Source: Arsenophonus endosymbiont of Aleurodicus dispersus (GTDB lineage: Bacteria > Pseudomonadota > Gammaproteobacteria > Enterobacterales > Enterobacteriaceae). From it: 64,000 nt of DNA. A program made the position numbers and the translations under genes. The DNA is taken from NCBI RefSeq assembly GCF_900343015.1, contig NZ_LR025108.1, forward strand, positions 186,001 to 250,000, read 5' to 3'. This document shows, piece by piece, positions 10,390-21,870 of this stretch (positions are counted from its first letter, which is position 1; each line of letters begins with the position of its first letter). The notes below the pieces were generated by a model that worked only from the letters and a program-made list of their open reading frames with translations, was not told the origin of the DNA and searched no databases.

Positions 10390-11013
10390 TCAGTCTGATA
10401 ATAATTTATTAATTAAAATATTATGTAGCTGAATTTGACGTTCTAAACGTAGACGCTCAGATCTAATAATAGATTTTAAATCTCCTAATGCAGTATTGAA
10501 ATCATCATTAATAATGATGTAATCATATTCGTTATAATGTTTTATTTCAGCTACCGCTTGTGCCATCCGTTGATTAATCGTTTCTTCACTATCTTGCCCG
10601 CGACTACGTAAACGGCGTAGTAACTTATTTTTAGAAGGCGGTAAGATAAAAATAGTGCGAGCAGCAGGTATTTTTTGGCGGATTTGCTGTGCACCTTGCC
10701 AATCAATATCTAAAAATACATCAACACCACTATTAATAATTTCTTCAATAACTGCAACAGAAGTTCCATAATAATTGCCAAAAACACAGGCATATTCAAG
10801 AAAATCATTATGCCCAATCATTTGCTGAAATTTCCTTTTAGGAATGAAATAGTAATGTTCGCCGTTTTTTTCACCAGGCCGGATCGCTCTAGTCGTATGC
10901 GAAATAGAAACTTGTGTGTCATATAAAGGCTTAGTTTTTAATAAAGCCTGAATAAGACTAGATTTGCCTGTCCCACTTGGGGCAGACACAATATATAACG
11001 TTCCTTGGAACAT
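10390..11013 (-). CDS. gmk: Guanylate kinase
   Basis: Gmk phosphorylates GMP to GDP with ATP and is essential for GTP and dGTP supply. The 207 residues equal the E. coli length. The P-loop [10 protein letters not shown] is near the N-terminus, followed by the GMP-binding segment ([19 protein letters not shown]) and the lid region with RLRSRGQD. It heads the old gmk-rpoZ-spoT-trmH-recG cluster, of which only gmk and recG still work. No reading-frame damage is seen. Confidence 0.97.
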   Translation of the reverse strand: MFQGTLYIVSAPSGTGKSSLIQALLKTKPLYDTQVSISHTTRAIRPGEKNGEHYYFIPKRKFQQMIGHNDFLEYACVFGNYYGTSVAVIEEIINSGVDVFLDIDWQGAQQIRQKIPAARTIFILPPSKNKLLRRLRSRGQDSEETINQRMAQAVAEIKHYNEYDYIIINDDFNTALGDLKSIIRSERLRLERQIQLHNILINKLLSD

Positions 11014-11753
11014 GATAATTTCTTGATTAATTAGCTAATTAATTAATAAAATTGTTTTAAAAATATAAAAGCTATTTAATAGTATACATATGCAATCAGT
11101 AACATACAGCTTTAGTTTCATTTTTAATGAAAGATTTGAATTTTTATTGAAAATAATTACCACTTTTAAGAAGCTATTTAATAAATAATTATGAATATAT
11201 AAATTCATCTATTTATTACTTCAAAATCTATGATCAGGTATTTGTTTGAACAAACAAATATAAAATTAATTTTTCAGTAACCAATGCCAGTTATAGTGTT
11301 ACACACCATGGGAAAATTGTTATTTATTTTATGGTTTAATTTTGCAGTTTTCCTAGTAACCCCATCATAAATAAAGATTATTTTTATTATATCATTACCA
11401 ATGTTGATGAATATCTTGAACTAGATTTTGTTATTAAATTAGTAATTAAAATTATATATGATTATGATATATTTATAAAATAGTCTTGCTAGATCATAGC
11501 TAATATGGTAAAGTTAGTAAATAGTAATAAGCTATATTAAAAATATATTTTTTGCTTATAACGTTTTAATTAATGTTAATAATTAATTATTGATGGGATT
11601 AATCAATTAGCTAACCTAAAATTACTAAAGATTTATCAGGCTGTTTTTCGCGTCAGACAACATCAATGTATAATCACTGCTGGATATCTATTCGCCAAAG
11701 GTTATACTGAATTATTATTTAAAATAACAATCTATCTATCGCGCGAAGATAAC
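11014..11753. other. Intergenic region between gmk and glyQ
   Basis: About 740 bases between the divergent gmk and glyQ. No relic is recognised. Near glyQ there are two promoter -10-like hexamers on the plus strand, TATAAT at 11669-11674 and TATACT at 11703-11708, neither with a convincing -35 box. One of them probably drives glyQS. The remainder is featureless AT-rich sequence. Confidence 0.4.
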
Positions 11754-12665
11754 ATGCAAAAGTTTGATACCAAAACCTTTCAAGGAGTCATCCTAACATT
11801 ACAAAATTACTGGGCGCTACAAGGATGTACAATTATTCAACCATTAGATATGGAAGTTGGTGCAGGAACTTCACATCCGATAACTTGCTTGCGGGCACTA
11901 GGCCCGGAGCCAATCGCGGCAGCTTATGTACAACCATCTAGGCGGCCAAATGATGGACGTTATGGTGAAAATCCTAATCGTCTTCAGCACTATTATCAAT
12001 TTCAAGTAATTATTAAACCCTCACCTGATAACATTCAAGATTTATATCTTGGATCATTAAAATCATTGGGATTAGATACAACTATTCATGATATTCGTTT
12101 TGTTGAAGATAACTGGGAAAATCCAACTTTAGGAGCATGGGGACTTGGGTGGGAAATTTGGCTAAATGGTATGGAAATCACTCAGTTTACTTATTTTCAG
12201 CAAGTTGGAGGGTTAAAATGTAAACCGGTTACTGGTGAAATAACCTACGGGCTTGAGCGCTTGGCTATGTATATTCAAGATGTTGACAGTGTGTATGATC
12301 TAACCTGGTCTAATGGCCTATTAGGAAAAACAACCTATGGTGATATTTATCTTCAAAATGAAGTTGAGCAGTCGGCTTATAATTTTGAATATGCCAATGT
12401 TGATTTTCTATTCAAATGTTTTAAAGAATATGAAAAAGAAGCAAAATATTTATTGTCACTAGATACACCACTTCCTTTACCTGCTTATGAGCGTATTTTA
12501 AAAGCTGCTCATACGTTTAATTTATTAGATGCACGTAAAGTTATTTCAGTCACTGAGCGACAACGTTATATTTTACGTATTCGTACTTTAATCAAAGTTG
12601 TTGCCGCCGCTTATTATGCTTCTCGTGAAGTATTAGGTTTTCCAATTTGTAAAAATAAGAACTAA
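11754..12665 (+). CDS. glyQ: Glycyl-tRNA synthetase alpha subunit
   Basis: GlyQ is the catalytic class II subunit of the bacterial (alpha2 beta2) glycyl-tRNA synthetase, activating glycine with ATP. Its 303 residues equal E. coli GlyQ. Conserved stretches include [12 protein letters not shown] at the start, the [19 protein letters not shown] motif-2 region, and [11 protein letters not shown] near the glycine/ATP site. It lies 12 bases upstream of glyS and is presumably co-transcribed and translationally coupled. The reading frame is intact and typical. Confidence 0.97.
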   Translation: MQKFDTKTFQGVILTLQNYWALQGCTIIQPLDMEVGAGTSHPITCLRALGPEPIAAAYVQPSRRPNDGRYGENPNRLQHYYQFQVIIKPSPDNIQDLYLGSLKSLGLDTTIHDIRFVEDNWENPTLGAWGLGWEIWLNGMEITQFTYFQQVGGLKCKPVTGEITYGLERLAMYIQDVDSVYDLTWSNGLLGKTTYGDIYLQNEVEQSAYNFEYANVDFLFKCFKEYEKEAKYLLSLDTPLPLPAYERILKAAHTFNLLDARKVISVTERQRYILRIRTLIKVVAAAYYASREVLGFPICKNKN

Positions 12666-12677
12666 AAGGCTGTCATT

Positions 12678-14744
12678 ATGCAACAGACTTTCCTGGTCGA
12701 AATCGGCACAGACGAGTTACCACCTAACGATCTTCGTTTATTAGCTAGATCATTTGCAGAAAATTTTAAGCATCAATTAGAACAGGCAGATCTGCAGTAT
12801 GGTGAAGTACTTTGGTATGGATCTCCACGTCGTTTAGCATTAAAAGTAACAGATTTAGCCACATATCAAGCTGATCATGAAGTGAAAAAACGTGGCCCAG
12901 CAATTAGTCAGGCTTTTGATGCTAGAGGTAACCCTACTAAGGCAGCTAAAAGTTGGGCTAGTAGCTGTGGCATAACAGTGGAGCAGGCAGAGCGTTTAGT
13001 CACTGATAAGGGAGTATGGTTATTTTATCGAGCAACTAGTAAAGGCCGTGCAGTAAAATATTTGCTTGTTGATATGGTATCTAGTGCATTGAATCAGTTA
13101 CCGATCCAAAAACTGATGCGCTGGGGAGACAAGCAAACGCAATTTGTACGACCTGTTCATACCTTAATTATGTTATTGGGTGATCAACTACTAGAAGGTG
13201 AAGTATTGGGTGTTCAGAGTAGCCGCATGATCCGTGGTCATCAATTTATGGGAGAGGCTAAACTAACTATTGATTCAGCTGAACAATACCCTGCAAGATT
13301 ACGTGAACGTGGTAAAGTTATTGCTGATTATGAAGAACGTAAAGCCTTAATCAAGCATGAAGCAAATAAGATAGCACGGCAATTAGGCGGTATTGTTGAA
13401 TTATCCGATAATTTACTAGAAGAAGTAAACTCATTAGTTGAATGGCCGGTAGTATTAACTGCAAAATTCGAACAAAAATTTTTATCAGTCCCAGTTGAAG
13501 CTTTAGTTCACACCATGAAAGATGATCAAAAATACTTTCCAATTTATGATCAGGTTGGTAATTTGATGACTAATTTTATTTTTGTCGCCAATATTGAATC
13601 TTTTGAACCACAGCAAATCATTGCTGGTAATGAAAAGGTGATCCGTTCACGTCTAGCAGACGCTAAATTTTTCTTTAAAACCGATTGTAAAAAGAGTTTA
13701 GAAGAATATTTACCACGACTAGAAACAGTTTTGTTCCAAAAACAGCTTGGTACATTGCGGGATAAAACAGATCGTTTAGAAGTATTAGTCGGATGGATCG
13801 CAGCTAAAATTGGTGCCGATGTTAATCATGCTACCCGTGCTGGTCTGTTGTCTAAATGTGATTTAATGACCAATATGGTGTTCGAATTTACCGACACACG
13901 AGGTATTATGGGAATGTATTATGCCCGTCGAGATGGGGAAGCTGAAGATGTAGCAGTCGCAATTAAAGAACAGTATAACCCGCGGTTTTCTGGGGATAAA
14001 TTACCTTCTAATAATGTCGCGATTGCGTTAGCACTAGCAGATAAAATCGATACTCTGGTAGGTATTTGGGGTATTGGCCAACCACCTAAAGGTGATAAAG
14101 ATCCCTTTGCATTACGTCGCGCGGCACTTGGGGTGTTACGTATTATTGTTGAAAAAAGTTACAAACTAGATTTATTGACATTAACGCAGCAAACGGCTAA
14201 ATTATATGGTAATAAGCTAACTAATAAAAATGTTATCAATGATGTTGTTAAATTTATGCTTGGACGTTTTCGTGCCTGGTATCAAGAGCAAGGGTACTGC
14301 ATTGATACTATTCAATCTGTTTTAGCTCGACGGCCAACTAAACCTGCAGACTTTGATGCTCGTGTAAAAGCAGTTGAATATTTTCGTACTTTATCCGAGG
14401 CAAAAGCGCTGGTGGTGGCTAATAAACGGGTTACAAATATTTTGAATAAGTCAGATGAGAAACTCAATGATAATGTTACTACAACAATATTAAAATCACC
14501 AGAAGAGGTAACATTAGCTACTCATATGGTTATTTTGCAAAATAAACTGGCACCATTATTTGCTGACTGGCAATATCAGAGATCATTAATAGAATTGGCA
14601 TCACTAAGTGATATTATAGATGCTTTTTTTAAAAATGTAATGGTAATGGATGTTGATCCAGCAGTTAGAATTAATCGTTTGACCTTACTAAAGAAGGTAC
14701 GTGATTTATTTTTACAAGTAGCAGATATCTCTTTATTACAATAA
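12678..14744 (+). CDS. glyS: Glycyl-tRNA synthetase beta subunit
   Basis: GlyS supplies tRNA-Gly recognition to the glycyl-tRNA synthetase heterotetramer. At 688 residues it is one shorter than the E. coli protein. It begins with the characteristic [13 protein letters not shown], has [11 protein letters not shown] and the central HD-like region ([26 protein letters not shown]), and ends with the C-terminal tRNA-binding module ([19 protein letters not shown]). The stop codon is followed almost at once by a strong terminator at 14761, so glyQS forms a self-contained operon. Confidence 0.97.
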   Translation: MQQTFLVEIGTDELPPNDLRLLARSFAENFKHQLEQADLQYGEVLWYGSPRRLALKVTDLATYQADHEVKKRGPAISQAFDARGNPTKAAKSWASSCGITVEQAERLVTDKGVWLFYRATSKGRAVKYLLVDMVSSALNQLPIQKLMRWGDKQTQFVRPVHTLIMLLGDQLLEGEVLGVQSSRMIRGHQFMGEAKLTIDSAEQYPARLRERGKVIADYEERKALIKHEANKIARQLGGIVELSDNLLEEVNSLVEWPVVLTAKFEQKFLSVPVEALVHTMKDDQKYFPIYDQVGNLMTNFIFVANIESFEPQQIIAGNEKVIRSRLADAKFFFKTDCKKSLEEYLPRLETVLFQKQLGTLRDKTDRLEVLVGWIAAKIGADVNHATRAGLLSKCDLMTNMVFEFTDTRGIMGMYYARRDGEAEDVAVAIKEQYNPRFSGDKLPSNNVAIALALADKIDTLVGIWGIGQPPKGDKDPFALRRAALGVLRIIVEKSYKLDLLTLTQQTAKLYGNKLTNKNVINDVVKFMLGRFRAWYQEQGYCIDTIQSVLARRPTKPADFDARVKAVEYFRTLSEAKALVVANKRVTNILNKSDEKLNDNVTTTILKSPEEVTLATHMVILQNKLAPLFADWQYQRSLIELASLSDIIDAFFKNVMVMDVDPAVRINRLTLLKKVRDLFLQVADISLLQ

Positions 14745-14760
14745 TTTATTAATAGATAAA

Positions 14761-14798
14761 ATTTTGTTGAATTAATATTCAACAAAATTTAATTTTTT
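14761..14798 (+). terminator. Rho-independent terminator of glyQS
   Basis: A perfect 12-base inverted repeat (ATTTTGTTGAAT / ATTCAACAAAAT) with a TAAT loop at 14761-14788 is followed by TTTAATTTTTTAT. It starts 17 bases after the glyS stop codon. The stem is AU-rich but long. Its preservation in this eroding genome suggests it is in use. Confidence 0.85.
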
Positions 14799-15051
14799 AT
14801 TAATCTTAGTCTATACTAAAGAATAAAATAGTAATCTTATTAATGTTATGAATGAAAAAATTATAAAATAAATATCTATCAATAAATTGATCTCGTTGCT
14901 TAGATCCGTTTCTAATAGTTAGTAAAATTTATAAAATAATTTTTTTAGATAAAAATTGTTTAACATCATTATTAGTGTTTCGATCGTGAGATAATACAAA
15001 GCTAAAATCAACAAATCTATTAGATTTTAACTTTATCTGGAGCAGTAATTT

Positions 15052-15258
15052 ATGATTATTCCATGGCAACAGCTAGCTGCTGATACTTTAAATAATTTGA
15101 TTGAAAGCTTTGTATTACGAGAAGGAACTGATTATGGTAAAGATGAGAAAACACTGGAAGAAAAAGTTAATGATATTAAGCAGCAATTACAATTAGGAAG
15201 TATTGTGCTTGTCTGGTCTGAATTAGATGAAACTATAAATATTTTGCTGAAAATATAA
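15052..15258 (+). CDS. yheU: YheU family protein (UPF0270), function unknown
   Basis: This 68-residue protein matches E. coli YheU (72 aa) from the start: [20 protein letters not shown], then [10 protein letters not shown] and [13 protein letters not shown]. The family has no established function that I can state; it is small, soluble and conserved in gammaproteobacteria. A Shine-Dalgarno-like CTGGAG lies upstream of the ATG. In E. coli it is followed by prkB, yhfA and crp. Here the crp stump follows within a few bases, so the genes between were deleted. Survival of such a small gene beside heavy deletion suggests it is under selection. Confidence 0.88.
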   Translation: MIIPWQQLAADTLNNLIESFVLREGTDYGKDEKTLEEKVNDIKQQLQLGSIVLVWSELDETINILLKI

Positions 15259-15263
15259 TTATT

Positions 15264-15445
15264 TTATTATTAAATTTAGCAAAACAAACTGAAGCAATGA
15301 CGCATCCAGATGGATGGAATTAACATTAAAATTTATAGTTAAGAAATAGGTAAAATAGTAGGATGCTCCCGAAAAACAGTAGGAAAAATGCTAGAATAGC
15401 AAAATATAATTAACGCTCACAGTAAAACTATTCTGTTTTAAGAAA
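15264..15445 (+). pseudogene. crp: crp relic (cAMP receptor protein, C-terminal DNA-binding domain)
   Basis: Immediately after yheU the plus strand reads LNLAKQTEAMTHPDG, then, after a frame slip, IGKIVGCSRKTVGKMLE, a stop in place of the next residue, and QNIINAHSKTILF. This is the helix-turn-helix end of CRP (E. coli LNLAKQPDAMTHPDG...[34 protein letters not shown]). The cAMP-binding domain, yhfA and prkB are missing, so a deletion joined yheU directly to the crp 3' end. Stops within the stump show it is dead. It is the only trace of the global catabolite regulator in this window. Confidence 0.88.
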
Positions 15446-15751
15446 CACGTTAACCAACTACCTAATTTTAGGGAGTATAAACCTTTATTTATACCTCAAT
15501 TATGAATATTTAATTAATATCAGTAATAAAAAATCAAATAAATTTAGGCAATATACTATCAAACAATATCCTGATACCAGCAGTTTTTGCCTATATAAAT
15601 ACTTTTGCAACCGATTATATTGTACTATTTATCATTTTTTATCAATGATATATACACTCTCCTATTAAAATTTATATTTTTAAAATATTGTTTTAACGTT
15701 AATAATTCTACTTTTCATTGAAATGCCAAAAGTAATTTAATTTATATTAAA
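15446..15751. other. Gene-free region between crp relic and pabA
   Basis: About 300 bases between the convergent crp relic and pabA. In E. coli yhfK and argD lie between crp and pabA; I see no trace of either. No clear terminator is visible. Confidence 0.5.
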
Positions 15752-16327
15752 TTAATACTTTAGAAAATTATTTAATAATTGATGGCCTTGATCACTCAAG
15801 ATACTCTCTGGATGAAATTGAACACCTTCAATAGGTAGTTTTTTATGCCGAATACCCATGATTTCATCAATCTCTCCATCATGTAGCGTCCAGGCAGTAA
15901 CTTCAAACGTAGCTGGCAAAGTTACGGCATCGATTACCAATGAATGGTAACGAGTAACCTGTAATGGACAATTTAATCCTTTTAAAATACCTTTTTGGTT
16001 ATGATAAATGGCTGATGCCTTGCCATGCATTACTTCTCTTGCTTTAACAATAGAAGCACCAAAAACCTGAGCAATAGCCTGATGACCAAGGCAAACACCC
16101 AAAATTGGAATTTTACCAGAAAAATATGAAATTATATTTAATGAAATACCAGCCTCATTAGGGCTGCATGGACCTGGTGAAATAACCAAATATATCGGCG
16201 CTAATGTTTCTATCTCCGAGATAGTTATTGCATCATTACGCTTAACTAAAACATCGACCCCTAATTCACACAGATATTGATAAAGGTTATAGGTAAAAGA
16301 ATCATAATTATCAATTATCAAAAGCAT
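15752..16327 (-). CDS. pabA: Aminodeoxychorismate synthase, glutaminase component
   Basis: PabA releases ammonia from glutamine and passes it to PabB, which aminates chorismate on the way to p-aminobenzoate and folate. It is a class I glutamine amidotransferase of 191 residues. The nucleophile cysteine lies in [11 protein letters not shown], and the His/Glu pair in [12 protein letters not shown] call it PabA rather than TrpG because the sequence ([22 protein letters not shown]) follows E. coli PabA, it stands alone near a crp relic as in E. coli, and pabB is present at 40635-41990. It may also serve an anthranilate synthase if one exists elsewhere. Confidence 0.93.
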   Translation of the reverse strand: MLLIIDNYDSFTYNLYQYLCELGVDVLVKRNDAITISEIETLAPIYLVISPGPCSPNEAGISLNIISYFSGKIPILGVCLGHQAIAQVFGASIVKAREVMHGKASAIYHNQKGILKGLNCPLQVTRYHSLVIDAVTLPATFEVTAWTLHDGEIDEIMGIRHKKLPIEGVQFHPESILSDQGHQLLNNFLKY

Positions 16328-17001
16328 AACTAGCTATCCAAATTATTTTTACTATAAAAATAACCTAATTGTAAGCCTTGTTATTAAGGAACAATTGCAC
16401 AGATTATTATACAATAACAATAACGTTAGTTATCATATTATAACTGTAAAAATATATACTACGACAATTAATCAAAAGGGTTTAGATTATTTAATGTTAT
16501 TTATCTATATCGATAAATTTCACAAATATATTTAGTTACTTCATTAAATTTATTATCAATATGATAATTATCAAATTTTATAATTTTTTTATTTGCTATA
16601 ATTACAGACTACCCTTAATAATTTATCGAAAGAATAAGGAGTTACTTTTTAGTAAGGTTTTAAATGAATTTTTTTATTTAAAAGTTAATAACATTTTAAA
16701 TAAGTTTATGACAATTAGGTAATAGTTTGATTAGTCAATCATTCATCATTAGCAACGAAATAATAACCTCAATTAATAAAAAGATAGATTAATTATATAT
16801 TAATAAAAAATACATAACAGACCTAAATGAACTTAATAAAATAACAATATTTTTTAGATCCAGTTTATATTTATTATATAATAATAAATATTTTAAAATA
16901 AAAATTTAAACAAAAAATCAGATAGCTTTGATGTACACTATATTAGTTTATCCACTTACAGGAATAATTTCTATTCTTTAAGCAGAAATCAACAATAAAA
17001 A
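16328..17001. other. Intergenic region between pabA and engB
   Basis: About 670 bases, extremely AT-rich, between divergent pabA and engB. It must hold both promoters, but I cannot pick them with confidence in such AT-rich DNA. No gene relic is recognised. Confidence 0.4.
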
Positions 17002-17613
17002 ATGATGACAAACAAAAATTACAACTATCACCAGACAAAATTTATCATAAGCGCGCCAGATATTAGCCAGTTACCAAAAGATCATGGTATAGAAATTGCT
17101 TTAGCTGGACATTCTAACGCTGGTAAATCAAGCACATTAAATGCCCTTACCCAACAAAAAAATCTAGCCCGTACTAGTAAAACACCTGGCAGAACACAGT
17201 TAATCAATTTATTCGAAGTTGCAGAAGGTATTAGACTAGTTGATTTACCTGGTTACGGTTATGCAGAAGTTACTAAATCTATTAAATACCAATGGCAACA
17301 AGCATTAGTTAAATATTTACAAAAAAGAAAATGTTTAAAAGGGTTAATAATATTAATGGACATTCGTCATCCATTAAAAAATATGGATATTCAAATAATT
17401 GAATGGTCTATAGCAAAGAATAGACAGATACTGATCTTGCTAAATAAAGCAGATAAACTAGTATCTAATCAACAAAAATATCAAGTTATAGCAGTACGTA
17501 ATAGATTAAAAAAAGTAGCTTATAATATACAAGTTGAACCATTTTCTTCATTGAAGAAAATAGGTGTTGATAAATTACAACTAACATTAGATGAATGGTT
17601 TGTGGATAATTAA
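17002..17613 (+). CDS. engB: Ribosome biogenesis GTP-binding protein EngB (YihA/YsxC)
   Basis: EngB is an essential TRAFAC GTPase that helps assemble the large ribosomal subunit. The G1 motif GHSNAGKSS is near residue 36, followed by [11 protein letters not shown] (G2), [10 protein letters not shown] (G3) and LLNKADKL (G4). The usual GRSNAGKS has His in place of Arg here, outside the nucleotide contacts. At 203 residues it is near the E. coli length of 210. It converges on polA, as in E. coli. The Spot 42 RNA gene that lies between them in E. coli is not found. Confidence 0.95.
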   Translation: MMTNKNYNYHQTKFIISAPDISQLPKDHGIEIALAGHSNAGKSSTLNALTQQKNLARTSKTPGRTQLINLFEVAEGIRLVDLPGYGYAEVTKSIKYQWQQALVKYLQKRKCLKGLIILMDIRHPLKNMDIQIIEWSIAKNRQILILLNKADKLVSNQQKYQVIAVRNRLKKVAYNIQVEPFSSLKKIGVDKLQLTLDEWFVDN

Positions 17614-18003
17614 TTATAATAATTTATTTATCATGACCATTATATATTTTTATATACAAATAAAATAATGCTTTAGTTAATTATCTAACTATAGCAGATT
17701 AAAGTAATAGATTTTATTAAAAAAGTTTCTTGTTCATTTAATTTAGGCGATAAAATAATTAGATATAATTAATGCTAAATTTAGCTAAAATTTTAGGAGA
17801 TAACTAATTAATAATAAACATTATTAGGTATAATAAATATATAATCTAACTAAAATTAGTTTAATAGATCATGCTAAAAAAGCAATTTATTACCGACTAA
17901 TGTTATATTATAACTAATATAACATGTTAAATAGCTTGAACTTTTTATCAGCAAATAGCAAAAATTGCGATTTTTATTTCAATATATTTTAATATTTTAT
18001 TAT
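17614..18003. other. Convergent intergenic region engB/polA
   Basis: About 390 bases between convergent genes. In E. coli this is where spf (Spot 42 sRNA) lies. I searched by eye on the minus strand for its GC-rich terminator and conserved 5' segment and found neither. No clear terminator is seen for either gene. Confidence 0.45.
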
Positions 18004-20796
18004 TTAATGAGCTTCATACCAATTATTACCAATACCAACATCCACTGTTAATGGAACAGCTAGTTGCATATTTTGTTCCATTAACTGACGTATTTTTTTT
18101 TGTGACTCCTCAACTGCAGACTCTTTTACTTCAAAGACTAATTCATCATGTACTTGCATTAACATATAAAGATCAGGTTTTACAGTTTCAATCCATTTAT
18201 CTAATGCGATCATAGCTTTTTTTATTAGATCTGCAGCGGTTCCTTGCATTGGTGCGTTAATTGCCTCACGTTCAGATGCTTTACGTCGTATTGCATTACG
18301 AGAATTAATATCAGGTAAATAAAGTCTACGTCCTGCTATCGTTTCCACATATCCTTTTTCTGCAGCTTCCTTACGGGCACGCTCTATATAACTTAAAACA
18401 CCAGGATAGTGCTCAAAATAACGATCAATATAATACTGTGCCTGGCTACGAGTAATTCCTAACTGGCGTGACAATCCAAAAGCTCTCATACCATAAATTA
18501 AACCAAAATTAATTGCTTTTGCGCTACGTCGTTGCTGATTAGTTACATCAGTCAAAAATACACCAAAAATCTCTGCCGCTGTTGCTCTATGAATATCTTT
18601 TCCTTCAGCAAAAGCATCAAGCAATCCTTTATCTTGAGAAAGGTGGGCCATAATACGTAGTTCAATTTGCGAATAATCTGCCGCCATAATTTTATAACCT
18701 TCACGAGCAATAAACGCTTGACGAATACTTCGACCTTCCTCAGTACTAACCGGAATATTTTGTAAATTTGGATAACGGGAAGAAAGTCTACCAGTTGACG
18801 TTATTACCTGGTGATAAGAAGTATGTAACCTTTTTGTTTTTGGATGGATCATCATAGATAATTTATCAGTATAAGTAGATTTTAATTTTGACAAGCGACG
18901 GTGTTGCAAAATAATTTTTGGAAGCTCATGCCTAAAGGCTAGCTCTTCTAAAACTTCTGCATTAGTGGAAGGTGCTCCACTAGGCGTTTTCTTTAATACT
19001 GGTAGCTGAAGTTTTTCAAACAAAATAGCTTGTAACTGTTTAGGCGATGCATAATTAAATTCTTGCTCAGCGATATCATAAGCTTTTTTTTCAATCTTAA
19101 TTAATCGGTTTGCAATATCTTGAGATTGCTTAGCTAGCTTATTTTCATCGATAAGCACACCAACCCGCTCCATACGGGCTAATACCGGAACGAGAGGCAT
19201 TTCTATCTGTTGATAAATTTCTTTTAATTTAGGTTCTGCTTCAAGTTGAGGCCAAAGCGTTTGGTTTAATAATAATATGACTGCTGCATCTTCAGTTGCA
19301 TAAGCTGACGCTTGTTCAAGTGGGATTTGATTGAACATTAACTTTTTTTTTCCTTTGCAAGCTATATCTTTTAAAGATATAGTTTTATGATTGAGATACC
19401 GCTGTGCCAAACTATCTATATCTTGATGACTAAGTCCAGCGACACTATTTAATATATAAGATTCCAGCATTATATCAAAAACCATATTTTTTAATTCAAT
19501 ATCATAATTTGCCATCACGGAGTACCCAAATTTTAAATTTTGACCAATTTTTTGAATATTTTCATCAATTAAAACAGGTTTTATCACCTCTAATACCTCA
19601 TCTAAGGGTAACTGTTGTGGCGCATCAAGATAATTATGCCCTAGCGGAAGGTATGCTGCTTTACCATTTTCCATGGCAAAAGATAGTCCAACCAGATGTA
19701 CTGATAGCGTATCAAGGCTGTCAGTTTTAGTATCAAAGACAAAACTCTTTGCCGATTGTAATTTCTCAACCCATTGCACCAAATCAACTTTGGTCAATAT
19801 AGTTTGATAACTTTTTGTTAATAGAACAGATGCAGGCGATTCAGCCAAAGAAATATCGATATTGTTAATATAAATAGTAGTTGGAAATTTATTAAGTTTT
19901 TTTGTTAGCCAACCACAATTTGGTAAATCAGCTAACCAAAACTTAAATTCGTAACGACTAAAAAGCGCATGTAACTTTTCAATATCAGGCGCCTGCATAA
20001 CCAATCCATCATAATCTGTAGTTAAATTAACATTAGTTTTAATTGTGGCTAATTTATAAGATAAAAAAACAATATCTTTATTTAGTGCCATTTTTGCTGC
20101 TAATGTTTTCGACCCACGAAAACCTAATATAGAAATTGCAGATAAATTGTTATAAATAGTTGCTAAATCGCCAATTCCCTGCAACAAAGATAATGCTGTT
20201 TTTTCTCCTATACCAGGGACACCTGGTATATTATCGGAATAATCGCCCATTAAAGCAATAAAATCAATCATCAACTCAGGTGGCACGCCATATTTATCAA
20301 TAACTTCTATTGGCCCTAAGATAGTATTTGTCATATTATTAATGAGTTTTATATCCGCGGTTACTAATTGAGCCATATCTTTATCTCCTGTACTTATCAG
20401 TATAGGCAACCCTTTCTTACTGGCCTGTAAAGCTAATGTCCCTATTACATCATCAGCTTCTACACCAGCAACAACTAATAGGGGAATACCCATGCCAGTA
20501 AGAATTTCATGTAGAGGAGCTATTTGTTCACGTAAATCATCCGGCATTGGGGTCCTTTGAGATTTATACTGATCAAATAATTCATGTCGAAAAGTTTTTC
20601 CTTTGGCATCAAATACTACGGCAATATGACTAGGTTGATATTGCGTAATTAAACTACGCAGCATCGTAAGAAAACCATACATAGCACCGGTTGGCTCCCC
20701 TGCCATATTAGTTAATAGAGGAAAAGCATAATATGCACGATAAAAATAAAAGTAGCCATCAATCAAGATAAATGGGTTTTCTGCAATTTGCACCAT
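18004..20796 (-). CDS. polA: DNA polymerase I (5' nuclease and polymerase intact; proofreading site altered)
   Basis: Pol I removes RNA primers and fills gaps in lagging-strand and repair synthesis. At 930 residues it is full length. The 5' nuclease domain keeps its metal ligands ([31 protein letters not shown]). The polymerase domain keeps ADYSQIELR (motif A), [14 protein letters not shown] (O helix) and QVHDELVFE (motif C). The 3'-5' exonuclease domain is present, but residue 357 is Lys and residue 424 is Gly where E. coli has metal-binding Glu357 and Asp424; Asp355 and the equivalents of Tyr497 and Asp501 remain. By analogy with E. coli active-site mutants, proofreading should be lost or very weak. 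Confidence 0.97.
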   Translation of the reverse strand: MVQIAENPFILIDGYFYFYRAYYAFPLLTNMAGEPTGAMYGFLTMLRSLITQYQPSHIAVVFDAKGKTFRHELFDQYKSQRTPMPDDLREQIAPLHEILTGMGIPLLVVAGVEADDVIGTLALQASKKGLPILISTGDKDMAQLVTADIKLINNMTNTILGPIEVIDKYGVPPELMIDFIALMGDYSDNIPGVPGIGEKTALSLLQGIGDLATIYNNLSAISILGFRGSKTLAAKMALNKDIVFLSYKLATIKTNVNLTTDYDGLVMQAPDIEKLHALFSRYEFKFWLADLPNCGWLTKKLNKFPTTIYINNIDISLAESPASVLLTKSYQTILTKVDLVQWVEKLQSAKSFVFDTKTDSLDTLSVHLVGLSFAMENGKAAYLPLGHNYLDAPQQLPLDEVLEVIKPVLIDENIQKIGQNLKFGYSVMANYDIELKNMVFDIMLESYILNSVAGLSHQDIDSLAQRYLNHKTISLKDIACKGKKKLMFNQIPLEQASAYATEDAAVILLLNQTLWPQLEAEPKLKEIYQQIEMPLVPVLARMERVGVLIDENKLAKQSQDIANRLIKIEKKAYDIAEQEFNYASPKQLQAILFEKLQLPVLKKTPSGAPSTNAEVLEELAFRHELPKIILQHRRLSKLKSTYTDKLSMMIHPKTKRLHTSYHQVITSTGRLSSRYPNLQNIPVSTEEGRSIRQAFIAREGYKIMAADYSQIELRIMAHLSQDKGLLDAFAEGKDIHRATAAEIFGVFLTDVTNQQRRSAKAINFGLIYGMRAFGLSRQLGITRSQAQYYIDRYFEHYPGVLSYIERARKEAAEKGYVETIAGRRLYLPDINSRNAIRRKASEREAINAPMQGTAADLIKKAMIALDKWIETVKPDLYMLMQVHDELVFEVKESAVEESQKKIRQLMEQNMQLAVPLTVDVGIGNNWYEAH

Positions 20797-21260
20797 AATT
20801 TTTAATAATTAATAGTGAGAGAATGCTTCTATCATGCAATAGAAGAGACTAATTTTGCTTAAATTTATTTTAAATTTATAATTTTTACATCTATTATAGC
20901 ACCTAAACCTAAACATATTGTGGATAACCTTTTTATTAGTTAATATTTTTGTACAGTATAATATAATAAAAATATGTTGTTGTACCAATATATTAAACCG
21001 TTAGTACAACATGGACCTATTAAAAATAATTATGAGAAAATTATCGTCAATTCACAGTAAATAATTTATACCTCAATCTAGGATTAAGCGATGGATAATA
21101 GCAAATTGTCAAACAAGAACTAAGAAAATAAAAAATATCACTAAAACAATAATAGCCTAAAATTTTTAGACTATTATTAGAAATAAAAAATAACTGCTTA
21201 TATCACTCCATTCATGGTGAATAAACCACTTTCAAGTAAAAATGCTAAATTAGCTAACTA
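20797..21260. other. Intergenic region between efp and polA
   Basis: About 460 bases downstream of efp and upstream of polA, both on the minus strand. It holds a long inverted repeat (21148-21178, listed separately). No remnant of the usual upstream neighbours of polA (dsbA, yihG) is recognised. Confidence 0.45.
21148..21178 (-). terminator. Probable terminator hairpin downstream of efp
   Basis: Arms AATAATAG and CTATTATT, extended inward by CTAAAA/TTTTAG after one mismatch, form a nearly perfect 31-base palindrome. On the minus strand it is followed by GTTTTAG and then a T-rich run. It lies about 80 bases beyond the efp stop codon. The stem is AU-rich, so strength is uncertain. Confidence 0.45.
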
Positions 21261-21827
21261 TTATCTCGCCCTAGAAACATATTCCCCTGAGCGAGTATCA
21301 ACTTTTATTACCTCACCAATTTTAATAAATAGCGGAACTTTTACCACTGCTCCTGTACTTAATATTGCAGCTTTTCCGCCCATACCTGCAGTGTCTCCCT
21401 TTAACCCTGGGTCCGTCTCAACCACTGCTAGTTCAACAAAATTAGGGGGTATTATAGCAATAGGTTGTCCATTCCATAATGTAACAACGCAATCAGCTTG
21501 ATCAATTAACCATTTGGTATTATCACCTATCACTTTTTTATCAGCAGCTAGTTGATCAAAAGTTTTATTATTCATAAAATACCCAAAATATCCATCACTG
21601 TATAGATAAATAAAGTGCAGATCTATAACATCAGCGCTTTCGACAGAATCAGTTGACTTAAATGTTTTTTCTAATAGTTTATTAGAAATTAATTTACGAA
21701 TTTTTACGCGAGCAAACGCTTGACCTTTGCCTGGTTTGATAAATTCGCTTTCCACAATTGCACAAGGCTCGCTATCTAACATGATTTTAAGACCTGAGTG
21801 AAATTCATTGGTACTATAGATAATCAT
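21261..21827 (-). CDS. efp: Elongation factor P
   Basis: EF-P binds ribosomes stalled at polyproline stretches and promotes peptide-bond formation. The 188 residues equal E. coli EF-P. The loop bearing the modified lysine reads [15 protein letters not shown], with the lysine in the place of E. coli Lys34. The C-terminal OB domains end with [11 protein letters not shown]. The gene is divergent from epmB, which supplies (R)-beta-lysine for the modification, and the two start codons are only about 40 bases apart. This is the E. coli arrangement. Lysylation also needs EpmA, which is not in this window. Confidence 0.97.
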   Translation of the reverse strand: MIIYSTNEFHSGLKIMLDSEPCAIVESEFIKPGKGQAFARVKIRKLISNKLLEKTFKSTDSVESADVIDLHFIYLYSDGYFGYFMNNKTFDQLAADKKVIGDNTKWLIDQADCVVTLWNGQPIAIIPPNFVELAVVETDPGLKGDTAGMGGKAAILSTGAVVKVPLFIKIGEVIKVDTRSGEYVSRAR

Positions 21828-21870
21828 ATAAATCCTTTAAATTTTAAAAGTAAAAATTGCATATTCAAAA

